A DNA stretch of 64,000 nt from Apium graveolens. Taxonomy: Eukaryota > Streptophyta > Magnoliopsida > Apiales > Apiaceae. Position 1 is the first letter of the stretch; each line of letters opens with the position of its first letter. The DNA is taken from positions 80,752,442 to 80,816,441 of the forward strand of contig NC_133647.1 in NCBI RefSeq assembly GCF_009905375.1. Direction: 5' to 3'. The notes under the pieces were generated by a model. It was not told where the DNA came from. It worked only from the letters and a program-made list of their open reading frames with translations, and did not search any database. A program made the translations under genes and the position numbers. Shown in pieces: positions 1 to 11,092 of the stretch.

Positions 1-1111
1 CTACATTCTTTAACCAAATCTTAAGATTTCAACAAATCAATCACCACCATTCCAACCCAAACTCTTAAACAAACAAGTTTCAAGCTACTCTTTACCCTCA
101 CAACCATAATCAACCTAATATACAAATTAAATCTAGGGTTTGGAGATGGTATACCTTCCTTGAAGTGGTGTGAGTAGCTAGGAAGCCTTAGGAAGCCTTG
201 AGGAGTCTTAGGAAAGCTTGGATCTTAAAGGAAAAACAAGAAAATCAAGTTAAAATTCTTGAAGTCACGATTCATTGTCTTCTTCATTGATTTCTTGAAG
301 AAGATTGAGAAAGAATTGAAGGCTTAAACTCATAAGATAGCCATAACTATGCATAAGGATGACTAGGGAATTATCTTACCAATTTAGGAAGCCTTGATCT
401 TGAGTTTTGAATTTTCTTTCTCTTTGAAATAGTAAAAAGCCGAGAGCATGAAGAAAATAAAATGCCTTGTGTTCTTGTTTTGATGAAAAATGAATTGTTT
501 GGCTTGGTTGGTTGAATATTTGATTTGTTTTTGGTTAATTACCAATTTAACCTTAATTTTTGTGTGGTTAATATTCCACCACATTTCCTTCCCTCTTATG
601 TCATGCTTGCATCACTTTATGATGTCATCATCCCTCCTTTGTCCTCTTTCTATTGGTTGGATGACATCATCCCCACTAATCTCTTTGATTAACTTCCTAA
701 TTGTTTGCCTAATGACCGCTGATCTGTTATACGGTTCGCTTAACTTTCGTTTTCGTTTATCGTTTGAGGGATCATACCCGGGATCTTATTACTTAGGTTC
801 CCTTAACCTTTCTCAATATATTATATTCCTTTTATGATCCTCTCTTATAATCCTTTAATTTAAATCCTTTTTATCCTGTTACCTTATACTCAATTCTTTC
901 CGTATCTAATGGATTTTCGGGAAAAATCAAAGTGTTCGGAATTGGATTCTGATGATCTTTACATACACCTATATACCATGTAGAGTACTAATAAAATCTC
1001 AGAATATCCATAACAGAACCCCTACATAGTGTGGCATGAAAAGTTTTCTCATTCAGCTAAAACACTATTCACAAGGGTTACAAAAAGTTCAAAATTTTGG
1101 GGGTTATTACA
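1..1111 (-). repeat. G1 3' LTR, truncated by the window edge
   Basis: This stretch repeats 9984-11092 with about 1 percent mismatch and a 2-base length difference. On the minus strand it begins at 1111 with TGTAATAACCCCC, directly after the polypurine tract, which fixes the boundary. The remaining roughly 2.9 kb of this LTR lie left of the window. Open frames inside it, such as 490-837, recur in the other LTR copy and are not genes. Confidence 0.93.
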
Positions 1112-1129
1112 GTCTCCCCTCCTTAAAAG
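1112..1129 (-). promoter_or_regulatory. G1 polypurine tract
   Basis: On the minus strand a purine-rich run containing AAGGAGGGGAGA abuts the TGTAATAACC start of the 3' LTR. In this family such a tract primes plus-strand DNA synthesis. Position and composition are seen; the role is known from the family. Confidence 0.8.
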
Positions 1130-1144
1130 GATTCCGTCCCGGAA

Positions 1145-2716
1145 TCAAATAGAAAACAAATGGGGGTACTTTTCTAGCATTGCGCTCTCTAGTTCCCAAG
1201 TTGATTCTTCCATATTATGATTCTGCCATAGTACTCTGACTAGCTTGATCACTTTGTTCCGAAGCACCTGCTCCTTCTTATCTATAATCCTTACTGGCTT
1301 CTCCACGTAAGTCAGATCTGGTTGCATATCCACCTGCTCGTACTCCACTATGTGTCTGGCATCCCGATGATACTTCCTTAGCATTGACACATGGAACACA
1401 TTATGAACTTATTGCAAGTTAGGGGGTAAGGCTAGCTCGTAAGCTAACTTTCCAATCCGTCTTAATATCTCAAAAGGTCCAATGTATCTTGGGCTTAGTT
1501 GTCCTTTCTTTCCAAATCTCATTAATCCCTTCCAAGGGGATACCTTTAGCAGTACTAAGTCCCCGACTTCATATTCCTTGTCCATTCGGGCTAGGTCTGC
1601 ATATTTCTTCTGTCTGTCTTGGGCTGCTACAAGCCGTCCTCTGATAAGATCCACTATGTCTTTGGTCCTTTGGACCACTTCGGGTCCGAGCATCTTCCGC
1701 TCTCCTACTTCATCCCAGTATAAGGGAGATCGACACCTTCTTCCGTACAGGGCCTCATAAGGCGGCATTCCGATGCTAGCATGAAAGCTATTGTTATAAG
1801 AAAACTCGATCAACGGCAAGTGATCATCCCAACTTCCTTTAAGGTTTATTGCACAGACTCTCAACATATCCTCTAGTGTCTGGATGGTCCTTTCACTCTG
1901 CCCATCCGTCTGGGGATGGTACGCGGTACTCATATTTAACTTGGTCCCCGCACATTCTTGAAAGCTCCTCCAAAATCTGGAGTTGAATCTGGGGTCTCGG
2001 TCTGAGACAATGGACGCTGGGACTCCATGTCGCGTCACTATTTCCTTAAGGTAAATGTCCACCAGTCTATCGATTGTGTATCTCTCATTGATAGGAATGA
2101 AATGGGCTGACTTTGTCAGTCGGTCTATAATTACCCATATGGCGTCATGATTGGCTTTCGTCCTTGGCAAGCCTACAACAAAATCCATCGCTATCTGTTC
2201 CCATTTCCACTCGGGAATCTCCAGGGGTCGTAAAAGTCTACTGGGTCTCTGGTGCTCTGCCTTTACCCTTTGGCAAGTCAAACATTTGTTTACCCATTCT
2301 GCTACGTCCCTCTTCATGTTGGGCCACCAGTAATATTCCTTCAAATCCCTATACATCTTGGTACTTCCCGGGTGAATGGAATACCTTGAACTATGGCTTT
2401 CATCCAAAATCTCATCTTTAAGCTCTTGAACGTTCGGAACCCAAATCCGGTAGGAGTACCTCATTATCCCTTTATCATCTTTCTCAGTATGGATCTCCTC
2501 TCCAGTCATTGACTTTCTGCCTTCATTCATTATTTTCTCTTGGCACAATCGGATCTTTTCCAATAACTCTGGCTGCATTGAGATCTCAAAAAGCTTTTCA
2601 GTTCCGGTTCCAGTTACCTTTACTTCTATTTCCATTCTCTCAAAATCCCTTATCAATTCTTCCGAAGTCGTTATCATTCTGAGTCTTTCCTTTCTACTAA
2701 GGGCGTCAGCCACCAC
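1145..2716 (-). pseudogene. G1 pol 3' part: integrase plus chromodomain-like tail
   Basis: Integrase inserts the cDNA into chromatin. The frame from 2716 shows the end of RNase H (VADALSRKE), the HHCC zinc-binding region (HPGSTKMY, then CLTCQ), then the catalytic core with D178 (AMDF), D239 (VSDRDPRF) and E275 (GQSERT), giving D,D-35-E spacing. A tail follows with YVEKPVRI, LVRVLWQNH and TWELESAM, which resembles chromodomains of plant chromoviruses. A TAA at 1409-1411 cuts the tail off in frame; a CAA codon is expected there from related copies. The frame continues to 1145. Another stop at 2783 separates it from RNase H in the same frame. One-step transitions explain both stops. Confidence 0.88.
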
Positions 2717-2782
2717 ATTGGCTTTCCCCGGATGATAGAGAATCTCATAATCATAGTCCTTGATTAGTTCTAACCATCTCCT

Positions 2783-4726
2783 CTAGCGCATGTTGAGCTC
2801 TTTCTGCGTAAATATGTACTTGAGGCTCTTATGGTCTGTGAAAATCTCGCACTTCTCTCCATACAAGTAGTGCCTCCAAATTTTTAAGGCAAATACTATT
2901 TCCGCGAGCTCAAGGTCATGAGTAGGATATCTAATCTCGTATTCCTTCAGTTGTCTCGATGCATACGCAATCACTTTACCGTGCTGCATAAGCACACACC
3001 CTAATCCTTTGTGCGACGCGTCACTATATATCACAAAATCTCCTTTTCCGCCCGACAATGCCAACATCGGGGCCGTTACCAACCTTTTCTTTAATTCTTG
3101 AAAACTGTTCTCGCATTTCTCCGTCCATTCAAACTTCTCTGTCTTACGAGTAAGTCGTGTCAAAGGGGCTGCGATCTTCGCAAAGTCCTGTACAAATCTA
3201 CGATAGTAGCCGGCCAATCCTATAAAACTCCTTACCTCTGTGGGTGTGGTTAGCCTTTCCCAATTTGAGACCGCCTCTATCTTGGAGGGGTCGACCAATA
3301 CTCCTTCTTTATTGATCACATGTCCTAAAAACTGTACTTCATTCCGCCAGAATTCACACTTCGAGAATTTGGCAAATAAATGTTCCTCTCTGAGTATTCC
3401 TAGAGCTATCCTCAAATGCTCTGCATGTTCTGCCTCAGTCCTCGAGTAAATCAAAATATCATCAATAAAAACTATCACACACTTGTCCAAGTGTTTCTTA
3501 AATACTTTATTCATTAAGTCCATGAAAGCCGCTGGGGCATTGGTTAATCCAAAGGACATTACCAAGAACTCATAATGCCCATACCTGGTACGGAACGCTG
3601 TCTTGGAAATATCTTTGGGTTTAATCTTTAGTTGGTGATATCCAGTTCTCAGGTCAATCTTGGAAAAATAAACAGCATCCTTTAGCTGGTCGAACAGATC
3701 GTCTATTCTAGGTAATGGGTACCTGTTCTTTATGGTTAGCTTGTTCAATTCTCGATAGTCGATGCACAGCCTCATGCTCCCATCTTTCTTCTTAACAAAT
3801 AAAACCGGTGCTCCCCACGGAGACACACTGGGTCTTATCATACCCTTATCCAAGAGTTCCTGCAATTGGATAGCTAATTCCTTCATTTCTAACGGGGCTA
3901 ACCGGTAAGGTACTTTTGAAACTGGTGTCGTCCCGGGAGCCAATTCAATAGCAAATTCAATTATTCTATCGGGTGGTAATCCCGGAAGGTCTTGTGGGAA
4001 TACATCTTCAAATTCGTTGACTACCGGAATATCTTGTAAGTTGGGCACCTCCTTCTGCGTGTCCACCACATAGGCTAGGTAGGCCTCATTTCCTTTTCGT
4101 AGCATCCTTCTGGCCTGGGCCATAGTCAAAAATTTATGCGTCTGCCTTTTTCCTCTAAATATAACTTCTTTCTTCCCTGGGATATTTAACTTAACTTTCT
4201 TCCCTTTACAGTCTATCTGAGCATCATTGCTAGATAGCCAGTCCATTCCCAAAATTACATCAAACTCCCCTAATTTAATAGGAATCAGATCAACACTAAA
4301 AGATTGCTTCCCTATGCCTATCTCACAGGCGGGGTGAATCTGGTTAACAGGAATAATCTCATGATTGGCTATTTCTACTTGTAAGGGTTCTATCAAGGGT
4401 TCAGCCTTAAGTCTTAACTTACGCGCAAGGTCCTTTGATATAAAAGATTTAGTTGCTCCCGAATCAAATAAAACATTTGCACTAACTGAATTTAGAGAAA
4501 GGATACCTGCTATCACATCTGAATCTTTCATAGCATCCTGGACTGTCATGTTGAAAGTCCTTGCAGTAGGTGGCTTATTGGAGGCAGCCCTGCTGGCTCT
4601 TGAAGCTGCTGGTTTGTTCATTGGGCATTCCCTCTTCCAATGACCCGGGCGTCCACACTGATGACAATTGGTGGTTGGAATGACAGCAGGGGCTGACGAA
4701 GGGCATTTGTGAGAATAGTGGCCCAC
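2783..4726 (-). pseudogene. G1 gag zinc knuckles, protease, reverse transcriptase, RNase H
   Basis: This 647-codon frame opens inside the gag zinc-knuckle region: one CCHC motif spans 4744-4703, a second ([14 protein letters not shown]) spans 4666-4625. Then come the aspartic protease motif DSGA at residues 88-91, the reverse transcriptase with LCIDYRELN, its catalytic FIDD at residues 420-423, and RNase H with [10 protein letters not shown] and [14 protein letters not shown]. It ends at a TAG (2783-2785) where related copies in this window have a glutamine codon. The listed start is a GTG, not a true initiation site; the frame reaches further upstream to overlap gag. Relative to the gag start it is shifted by one base, which here looks like a lesion rather than a programmed shift. 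Confidence 0.9.
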
Positions 4727-4746
4727 TTGCCCACACTTAAAGCAGG

Positions 4747-5784
4747 TTACTGGTTGGAATAGGACATTCTTGACTTCTGGCCGCTCTGGCTCACATTCAT
4801 GCTCATTGGCCGCTTAAACCCAGTGTTCCTTCCCGGTAGGGACACTGCTCCTCGATTAAATCTAGTTGGGAAGCTCCTTCCTGCGGAACCTCCACCCATG
4901 CTCATACTTTTCCTCTTTATTCCCTTCTTCTCCCTTTCCTTCTGCATCTGTTCACTTCTGGCTTCTACAATCGTTGCCTTTTGCACCAGAGTGGCATAAT
5001 CCGTAAGCTCAAGGATTGCCACCCTATTCTGAATCCACGGTTTCAGTCCCTGCTGAAACCTTCTAGCTTTCTTTTCCTCGGTGCTCACAAACTCCGGCAT
5101 AAACCTTGATAACTCAGTAAATTTCGCTTCGTACTCTGCTACAGACAATTTATTCTGCTTTAGCTCCAAGAACTTGAGCTCCATCTGGTCTTCCATAAAC
5201 CTCGGAAAATACTTTCCCAGAAATAACTGACTGAACCTCTCCTAGGTTATGATAGCATCTGTCTCCATGTTTTTCTTGGCCTCCCACCAGTAGTTAGCCT
5301 CTCCTTTCAGAAGGTAGGTAGAAAATACAATCTTCTGTGCCTCATCGGTACTCAGAATCTCAAAGGATTTCTCCATTTCCTTTAACCATGCCCTTGCCTC
5401 AACTGGGTCGGCTAATCCGTGGAACTCAGGGGGCTTAAGGGACTTAAAAGCCCTGAAAGAGTTTGCCACAGCATTGTTATTTCCTTGAGGGGGTGGGTTG
5501 GGTTGACGTTCCAAATTCTGCCTTAGGAGTTGCATGAACTGGCCCATGAGATCCATGCCTGGGTTTAGTACTGGTTGCTCAACCTCAGTTTCTCCTTCTT
5601 CAGCCTCTATCTCAAATCCCTCAACATCATATGTTTCCTCTTCCTCTTCATACAGGGAGTCATCCTGTTCCACATAATCCTCATCTTCCTCTTCACTGTG
5701 TTCCTGGTTTCTATTGTCCTGATTATGGCTTCCCTGGTCCTCAGATCCAGGGTTCGCCCTAGTTCCAATCTTTCTTGGCGGCAT
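4747..5784 (-). pseudogene. G1 gag (capsid part), amber-interrupted
   Basis: Gag forms the particle shell. The ATG at 5784 starts MPPRKIGTRANPG, followed by a strongly acidic stretch (about residues 30-70) and the retrotransposon gag domain with VEARAWLKEME, LKGEANYWWEAKK and, after the stop, FLELKQNKLSVAEYEAKFTEL and ARRFQQGLKPWI. A TAG at 5242-5244 falls where G2 and G3 have a tryptophan (VTWDRF, VSWERF), so TGG to TAG is the simplest cause. The same frame stays open to 4747, then ends just where the zinc knuckle begins in another frame. The frame change must lie between about 4750 and 4800. Confidence 0.88.
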
Positions 5785-7048
5785 GATTCTGATAAAAAAA
5801 TATTATTGGGAAATTCAACGTTAGGTCACAATCATATACAACATTGTGCCTTGCACAGCTCTTATAATGGGGAGAACGTATCTCACAATTCTATTACATT
5901 ATGACAGTTCTAATACGAAGTGCAGTAATAATAATGATAAAAATAGTGATCTCGTCACTAAGGAACTGAACCGAAAGGAAACAAATATATACATAATGCG
6001 AGAAATACATAGTTTGATCTGGTCAAAAGTACAACAGTGCTACAGCCATCTGTCCCAAAAGTGATACACAAGAGTCTATCTGTCTAGTCAGAAAAAAGGA
6101 TGCTATATACAAGTCACTATCCCGTAAAATTGGCTCTTACTAAGGCCTCGGCTAACTAGATAACTAGACTATTCCATCGTCAATCCTGAATCACACACCG
6201 GAGCGGGTCAGCTCCCATACCCTTTCCATCGCACGACGGAAGATATAGTCGGCCTGCCGCCTGGAGATCCTACCATGCCTGTACCCCTGGAGAGATCTGA
6301 GTCTCGCTCAGGACGTGAACTCTATCCCCGTAAGCTCCCTCCTCAAGGATCGGGGTATAGAAGCCCTAGTCTCATAAGCTCGGGTATGCCTGCCCGCCCT
6401 CTCCGCATCTAACTCCCTCCTGGCCTCATCCAGTCGGGCCTGGGCAACAGCCACTCGGGTCCTCAGTACATCCTGAACATAGCCTTGGGCTAACGAAGAC
6501 TGCCTGTGGGCAGGGTAAAGAGGTGGTGAATCCAGAGCCGCTGGGGTGCCTCCTCAGTCTGCCTAGGCTCAGAAGTATGGGTCTCTGAGCTATCATCATA
6601 AGGGATCCAAGATAGTGGTGGAGGGGTAGGAGCTCTGACCACCGGAAGTGTGGGTAAAGGGGTACCAGCATACACTACCATAGGTCCGACACGCTCCTCA
6701 GCTACTGGGACCTCATCCGGGTCCTCCTCATTTGGAATAGCAATGACCTCTGTCTCTGACTCCTCTGAGGGGTCCTCCTCATCCTCCTCCATCTCAGGCT
6801 CCTCCTGATCCTCAACATCTAGCAGTGCCTCATCATTCTCACGCTCGAACATCTCAGGGTCCTCAATCTCAGGCGCCTACACATTAAACGAGCTAAGTTA
6901 CTATCATGATACTTATAAGGGTTCCCGTAAGGGTTTTAACTGTCAGCACAACTTTAAGTAGTCCGACCATGAACTTGGCAAGAGTTCTTATTATCTTTGT
7001 GAGTTTGTTATTATATCGTCGCATCATCTCTGAGGTTTATAACGCTTA
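5785..7048 (-). other. G1 leader between primer site and gag
   Basis: About 1.26 kb lies between the primer-binding site and the gag ATG. It holds the leader ORF at 6490-6852 and, further toward gag (about 6480-6200), sequence that still reads like coding for an Ala/Arg/Glu-rich helix in a shifted frame. The stretch next to gag (5785-6200) shows no motif I recognise. G2, G3 and G4 also have a long leader with an ORF. Confidence 0.6.
6490..6852 (-). CDS. G1 leader ORF, acidic and proline-rich, function unknown
   Basis: A 120-codon ORF on the element strand lies upstream of gag. The N-terminal half is very acidic (EEPEMEEDEEDPSEESE), followed by a proline-rich middle (LPTLPVVRAPTPPPLSW). I do not recognise a domain. 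Leader ORFs of similar length and position occur in G2 (24985-25713), G3 (33237-33599) and, degraded, in G4 (about 59300-59540), all with a charged or proline-rich start. This argues for a family trait rather than chance, but sequence similarity between them is weak by eye. The coding potential probably once ran about 250 bases further. Confidence 0.5.
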   Translation of the reverse strand: MFERENDEALLDVEDQEEPEMEEDEEDPSEESETEVIAIPNEEDPDEVPVAEERVGPMVVYAGTPLPTLPVVRAPTPPPLSWIPYDDSSETHTSEPRQTEEAPQRLWIHHLFTLPTGSLR

Positions 7049-7060
7049 GCTCTGATACCA
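7049..7060 (-). promoter_or_regulatory. G1 primer-binding site, initiator Met tRNA
   Basis: The minus strand reads TGGTATCAGAGC four bases after the end of the 5' LTR. This is the usual complement of the plant initiator methionine tRNA 3' end used to prime minus-strand DNA synthesis. Confidence 0.92.
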
Positions 7061-8778
7061 TTTCTGTAACACCCCCAGATCCGGGGTCAGGGATCCGGGT
7101 CGTCACGGTCTTTCTTTCCACAATATCACTTGACTTAATTAATAATAAATAACCTTATGCTGTGACCCCACACTAACACACACCACAACCCGTTATAGTC
7201 TCAGAGATGAAATTGAAATAAGTACAAGTCCTTGAATCCACAATTAAAAGTTATTACAACCCAAAATGATTACTTGATAAATTTACAGTTAATTGCCATT
7301 ATCTGCCACAAGTTATAATTATACATAATTGATTCTCAAAAGTAGAATGCCTGATCTACCAATAGATCTACCTCTGCAACTATAGCAGCTACAACATCAA
7401 CCGGAAGACGCGGGACGCTTCCCACGTGCTTGCGCTGGGTCTGCTGGAGTCTGGCCATCTTTCCTAACTGTTGTTGTGTGATGAAGAAATAAAGCAAGAG
7501 TGAGCCTTACAGCTCGCAAGATAATATATAGTGATAACAATAATACAAGTATCTAAATGGATACTTACTAGAATTCTTTATCATGTGTAAGGTAATTACT
7601 TACTGGATATAAGTTTTAAAAGAAGATGAAGTTACCAATTACTTCACTATACTTATACCATTTTTAGAAATCTACTTGAACTACTATTGTTCGAAGTATA
7701 ATAAGATTCACGAGGTCATCCCATAGATGAGACCACAATTAAAACATGAATATATTTGATCTTTGAAATGTTTTGAAAAGAAATGAAGTTACGAGATACT
7801 TCATTCAATGGATACACCAATAAAACTGTTTGACCCTGTCAATGCTTCGGCAACCACCCATTAGTAGCCTTTCGATCGAAATGCTACGGGTAGTGTTGCA
7901 GAATTATCCAAATGGATGATGAACTCATTACGGGAGTTTTCCGCGCCAGGAAGACCACTTACGATGATCAGTCGTAGTAGTACAACCCCACCATTTTCTA
8001 CATGTAGAGGAGAACCTGTCGGATTTACTTGTCAACTGAACACTGAAATCCTAAGGAATGGACCGCCTTAGCGGAACTTCCAGGCCATTTGGGCCAATAT
8101 AATAAGGCTGGGCCGGCGTCACTCGACCACTTACGCCACTCCTAGTTCAGATGAAATCCATGACTCTGAAACGTAAAGCTCGTTCCCCCTTTCCCCAAGT
8201 AGAAACTTGTTGATACGGCTCCACCAAGAAGTCGTATCTAGTTGGAAAGGAAAACTCACCGATATTTCCCAGGCGCTGCCTGTTAATGGATTAACTTGTT
8301 CCAAGAATCTTACTTCCCGAGTGTTGGGTAAGTAATCAAAAATTCTTTTATCAAGACAACAAGCTTGTTGCGAATATAAAATACACCACAGAGCCGGATC
8401 CCTCCGGTTTTGAGCGAGTATTTAAATCCCCTTTTTTTTTAAAAGGAAGATCTTAAATATAAAAATGAGTTTTGAGATCCGCTCTAACTTTTGAAAATCA
8501 TTTTAAAGACTTGAAAACACTTTAAAGAGTGTTTGGAATAACGCTGATTTAATAAAGTAAATCAGTCTCAATATAAAGAAATATCTGAATATTATTATTT
8601 AAATAATATTCCCATAAAGAGTAATTGAGGTAGAAGTTGGAAAACTTATACTTGAAATGAATAGTAAATAATGAAAGATATACTTATACGAAAGTAATAT
8701 CTTTATTTGAATATCAAAAGTAAGTGTGATTATCGAACATTATTCTTTAATAAATAAAGAATATTAATAAATAATAAG

Positions 8779-8945
8779 CGGAGTCATAATACCTCGAATG
8801 AATATTATAAATAATATTCATTAAATAAAATAAAGGAGTCATACATCCTCAAATGAATATCCAAGTAATATTCAATAAATAATATAAAGGAGTCATAAGT
8901 TCTCGAATGAATATTCAAGATAATATTCATTAATAAAATAAAGTT
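8779..8945 (-). repeat. Three-unit tandem repeat in the G1 LTR
   Basis: Units of about 55 bp begin with GAGTCATA at 8781, 8836 and 8890 and contain CTCGAATGAATATT followed by an AT-rich tail. Equivalent repeats are in the other two LTRs of this family at about 12455-12570 and 43905-44055. Confidence 0.85.
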
Positions 8946-8989
8946 ATCGAATAAACCTTATTCGATTAATAGTTTTGAAAACTATTACC

Positions 8990-9017
8990 ATATATATATA
9001 ATATATATATATATATA
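8990..9017. repeat. TA microsatellite in the G1 LTR
   Basis: A nearly pure TA run of 28 bases lies close to the tandem repeats. G4 has a longer interrupted TA-rich run at about 43795-43835. Confidence 0.85.
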
Positions 9018-11092
9018 AAAAATCTACTCGGGATCCTCGACTCCCGATTTTAGAAAATGCTTTCACCTTTGGGTCCCTATACTAAGGGTATATGCAAATT
9101 ACCGCTATTCTCTAGCATAGGTATTATCAACTGAACCAACAGATATATATGGCAAGAATACGAAACAGGCATGCATATGTACCATATCACATGCTACAAT
9201 ATATCGCAAGAATTTGCTAATAACAAATATGCATTTATCGCAAGATCATGCATATACACATATACATCACAACAACAGTTATAACGGGTAGAAAACTTGC
9301 CTGAGCGACAGGGGGTGGAAAAAGGCTCGGGACGAGTCTGGTAACCTATAAACAACAAGTAAGTTGGAATTAAACCAAAGTCACTTGTAAATCTATACTT
9401 TAACCAACTTAGACTCTAACGCTTGTTTTGCGCTTACTGATTCTCTTAAGTCACTCGAGTACCCTCGCCTCCACCATTTTTAATAAATTAACCATTACGA
9501 GTTTTAAGGCGATTCCTTCGCGAGTATCTTACCAACTTCCTAACACTCTTACCATAATTGTTTCATACACTAATTAACCCTTTTTGGTCTTTAACCTATG
9601 TTTCAAAGTAAGGCGAGGGGAAAAGTTTCGTTCGCGAAACGCCGTTACTTAAAACGGTCGTTTCTCCTAAACCGTACATCGGAATCAAACGAACTACATA
9701 TCAAAACGAAGCTCGTAACATGAACTATCTAAACATGGCAATGGTAAACATCTATCAGGGGGTTGTCGGGTCCTAATGTTATGAACAAAAGCAGTCTAAA
9801 GTAAATCGGACATTACGACGGCTATGTTTACGCGATTTCCCAAATTTAAACCAACTCAAAACAACCACAATTCAACCCCAATTCACAATCCAATCAAAAC
9901 TCCATCCAAAATACATTACAACAGCCCCAAACCAACTCATTATAATCCATTTACTTACTCCTAAAACTTGAATTTAAACTATACTACATTCTTTAACCAA
10001 ATCTTAAGATTTCAACAAATCAATCACCACCATTCCAACCCAAACTCTTAAACAAACAAGTTTCAAGCAACTCTTTACCCTCACAACCATAATCAACCTA
10101 ATATACAAATTAAAGCTAGGGTTTGGAGATGGTATACCTTCCTTGAAGTGGTGTGAGTAGCTAGGAAGCCTTAGGAAGCCTTGAGGAGACTTAGGAAAGC
10201 TTGGATCTTAAGGAAAACAAGAAAATCAAGTTAAAATTCTTGAAGTCACTATTCATTGTCTTCTTCATTGATTTCTTGAAGAAGATTGAGAAAGAATTGA
10301 AGGCTTAAACTCATAAGATAGCCATAACTATGCATAAGGATGACTAGGGAATTATCTTACCAATTTAGGAAGCCTTGATCTTGAGTTTTGAATTTTCTTT
10401 CTCTTTGAAATAGTAAGAAGCCGAGAGCATGAAGAAAATAAAATGCCTTGTGTTCTTGTTTTGATGAAAAATGAATTGTTTGGCTTGGTTGGTTGAATAT
10501 TTGATTTGTTTTTGGTTAATTACCAATTTAACCTTGATTTTTGTGTGGTTAATATTCCACCACATTTCCTTCCCTCTTATGTCATGCTTGTATCACTTTA
10601 TGATGTCATCATCCCTCCTTTGTCCTCTTTCTATTGGTTGGATGACATCATCCCCACTAATCCCTTTGATTAACTTCCTAATTGTTTTCCTAATGACCGC
10701 TGATCTGTTATACGGTTCGCTTAACTTTCGTTTTCGTTTATCGTTTGAGGGATCATACCCGGGATCTTATTACTTAGGTTCCCTTAACCTTTCTCAATAT
10801 ATTATATTCCTTTTATGATCCTCTCTTATAATCCTTTAATTCAAATCCTTTTTATCCTGTTACCTTATACTCAATTCTTTCCGTATCTAATGGATTTCCG
10901 GGAAAAATCAAAGTGTTCGGAATTGGATTCTGATGATCTTTACATACACTTATATACCATGTAGAGTACTAATAAAATCTCAGAATATCCATAACAGAAC
11001 CCCTACATAGTGTGGCATGAAAAGTTTTCTCATTCAGCTAAAACACTATTCACAAGGGTTACAAAAAGTTCAAAATTTTGGGGGTTATTACA

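Larger units (their letters stand above)
1..11092 (-). mobile_element. G1: Ty3/gypsy chromovirus (Tekay-like), nearly complete, left end outside the window
   Basis: The minus strand shows a full LTR-retrotransposon order: 5' LTR (7065-11092), primer-binding site, leader with a small ORF, gag, protease, reverse transcriptase, RNase H, integrase, chromodomain-like tail, polypurine tract and the first part of the 3' LTR (1111 down to the window edge). The two LTR parts that can be compared (about 1.1 kb) differ at roughly a dozen positions plus small indels by eye, near 1 percent, so the insertion is fairly recent. The coding region has three in-frame stops and one frame change, so this copy cannot encode its own full polyprotein. 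It sits inside a related LTR in the opposite orientation (11093-14490). The clade name rests on LTR size, motif pattern and the C-terminal tail and is inference. Confidence 0.93.
7065..11092 (-). repeat. G1 5' LTR, 4028 bp
   Basis: On the plus strand the LTR runs from TGTAACACCCCCAG (7065) to GGGTTATTACA (11092), so both ends have the TG...CA rule. The inner end is next to the primer site. It contains a three-unit tandem repeat (8779-8945) and a TA microsatellite (8990-9017). LTR size matches G4 (about 4.18 kb), and the sequence is related to 11093-14490 and G4, so the three belong to one family. Confidence 0.93.

Noticed and set aside
490..837. 115-codon ORF in the G1 LTR, repeated at 10471-10818
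   Set aside because: Present twice only because it lies in an LTR; hydrophobic composition comes from T-rich sequence and there is no homology I recognise.
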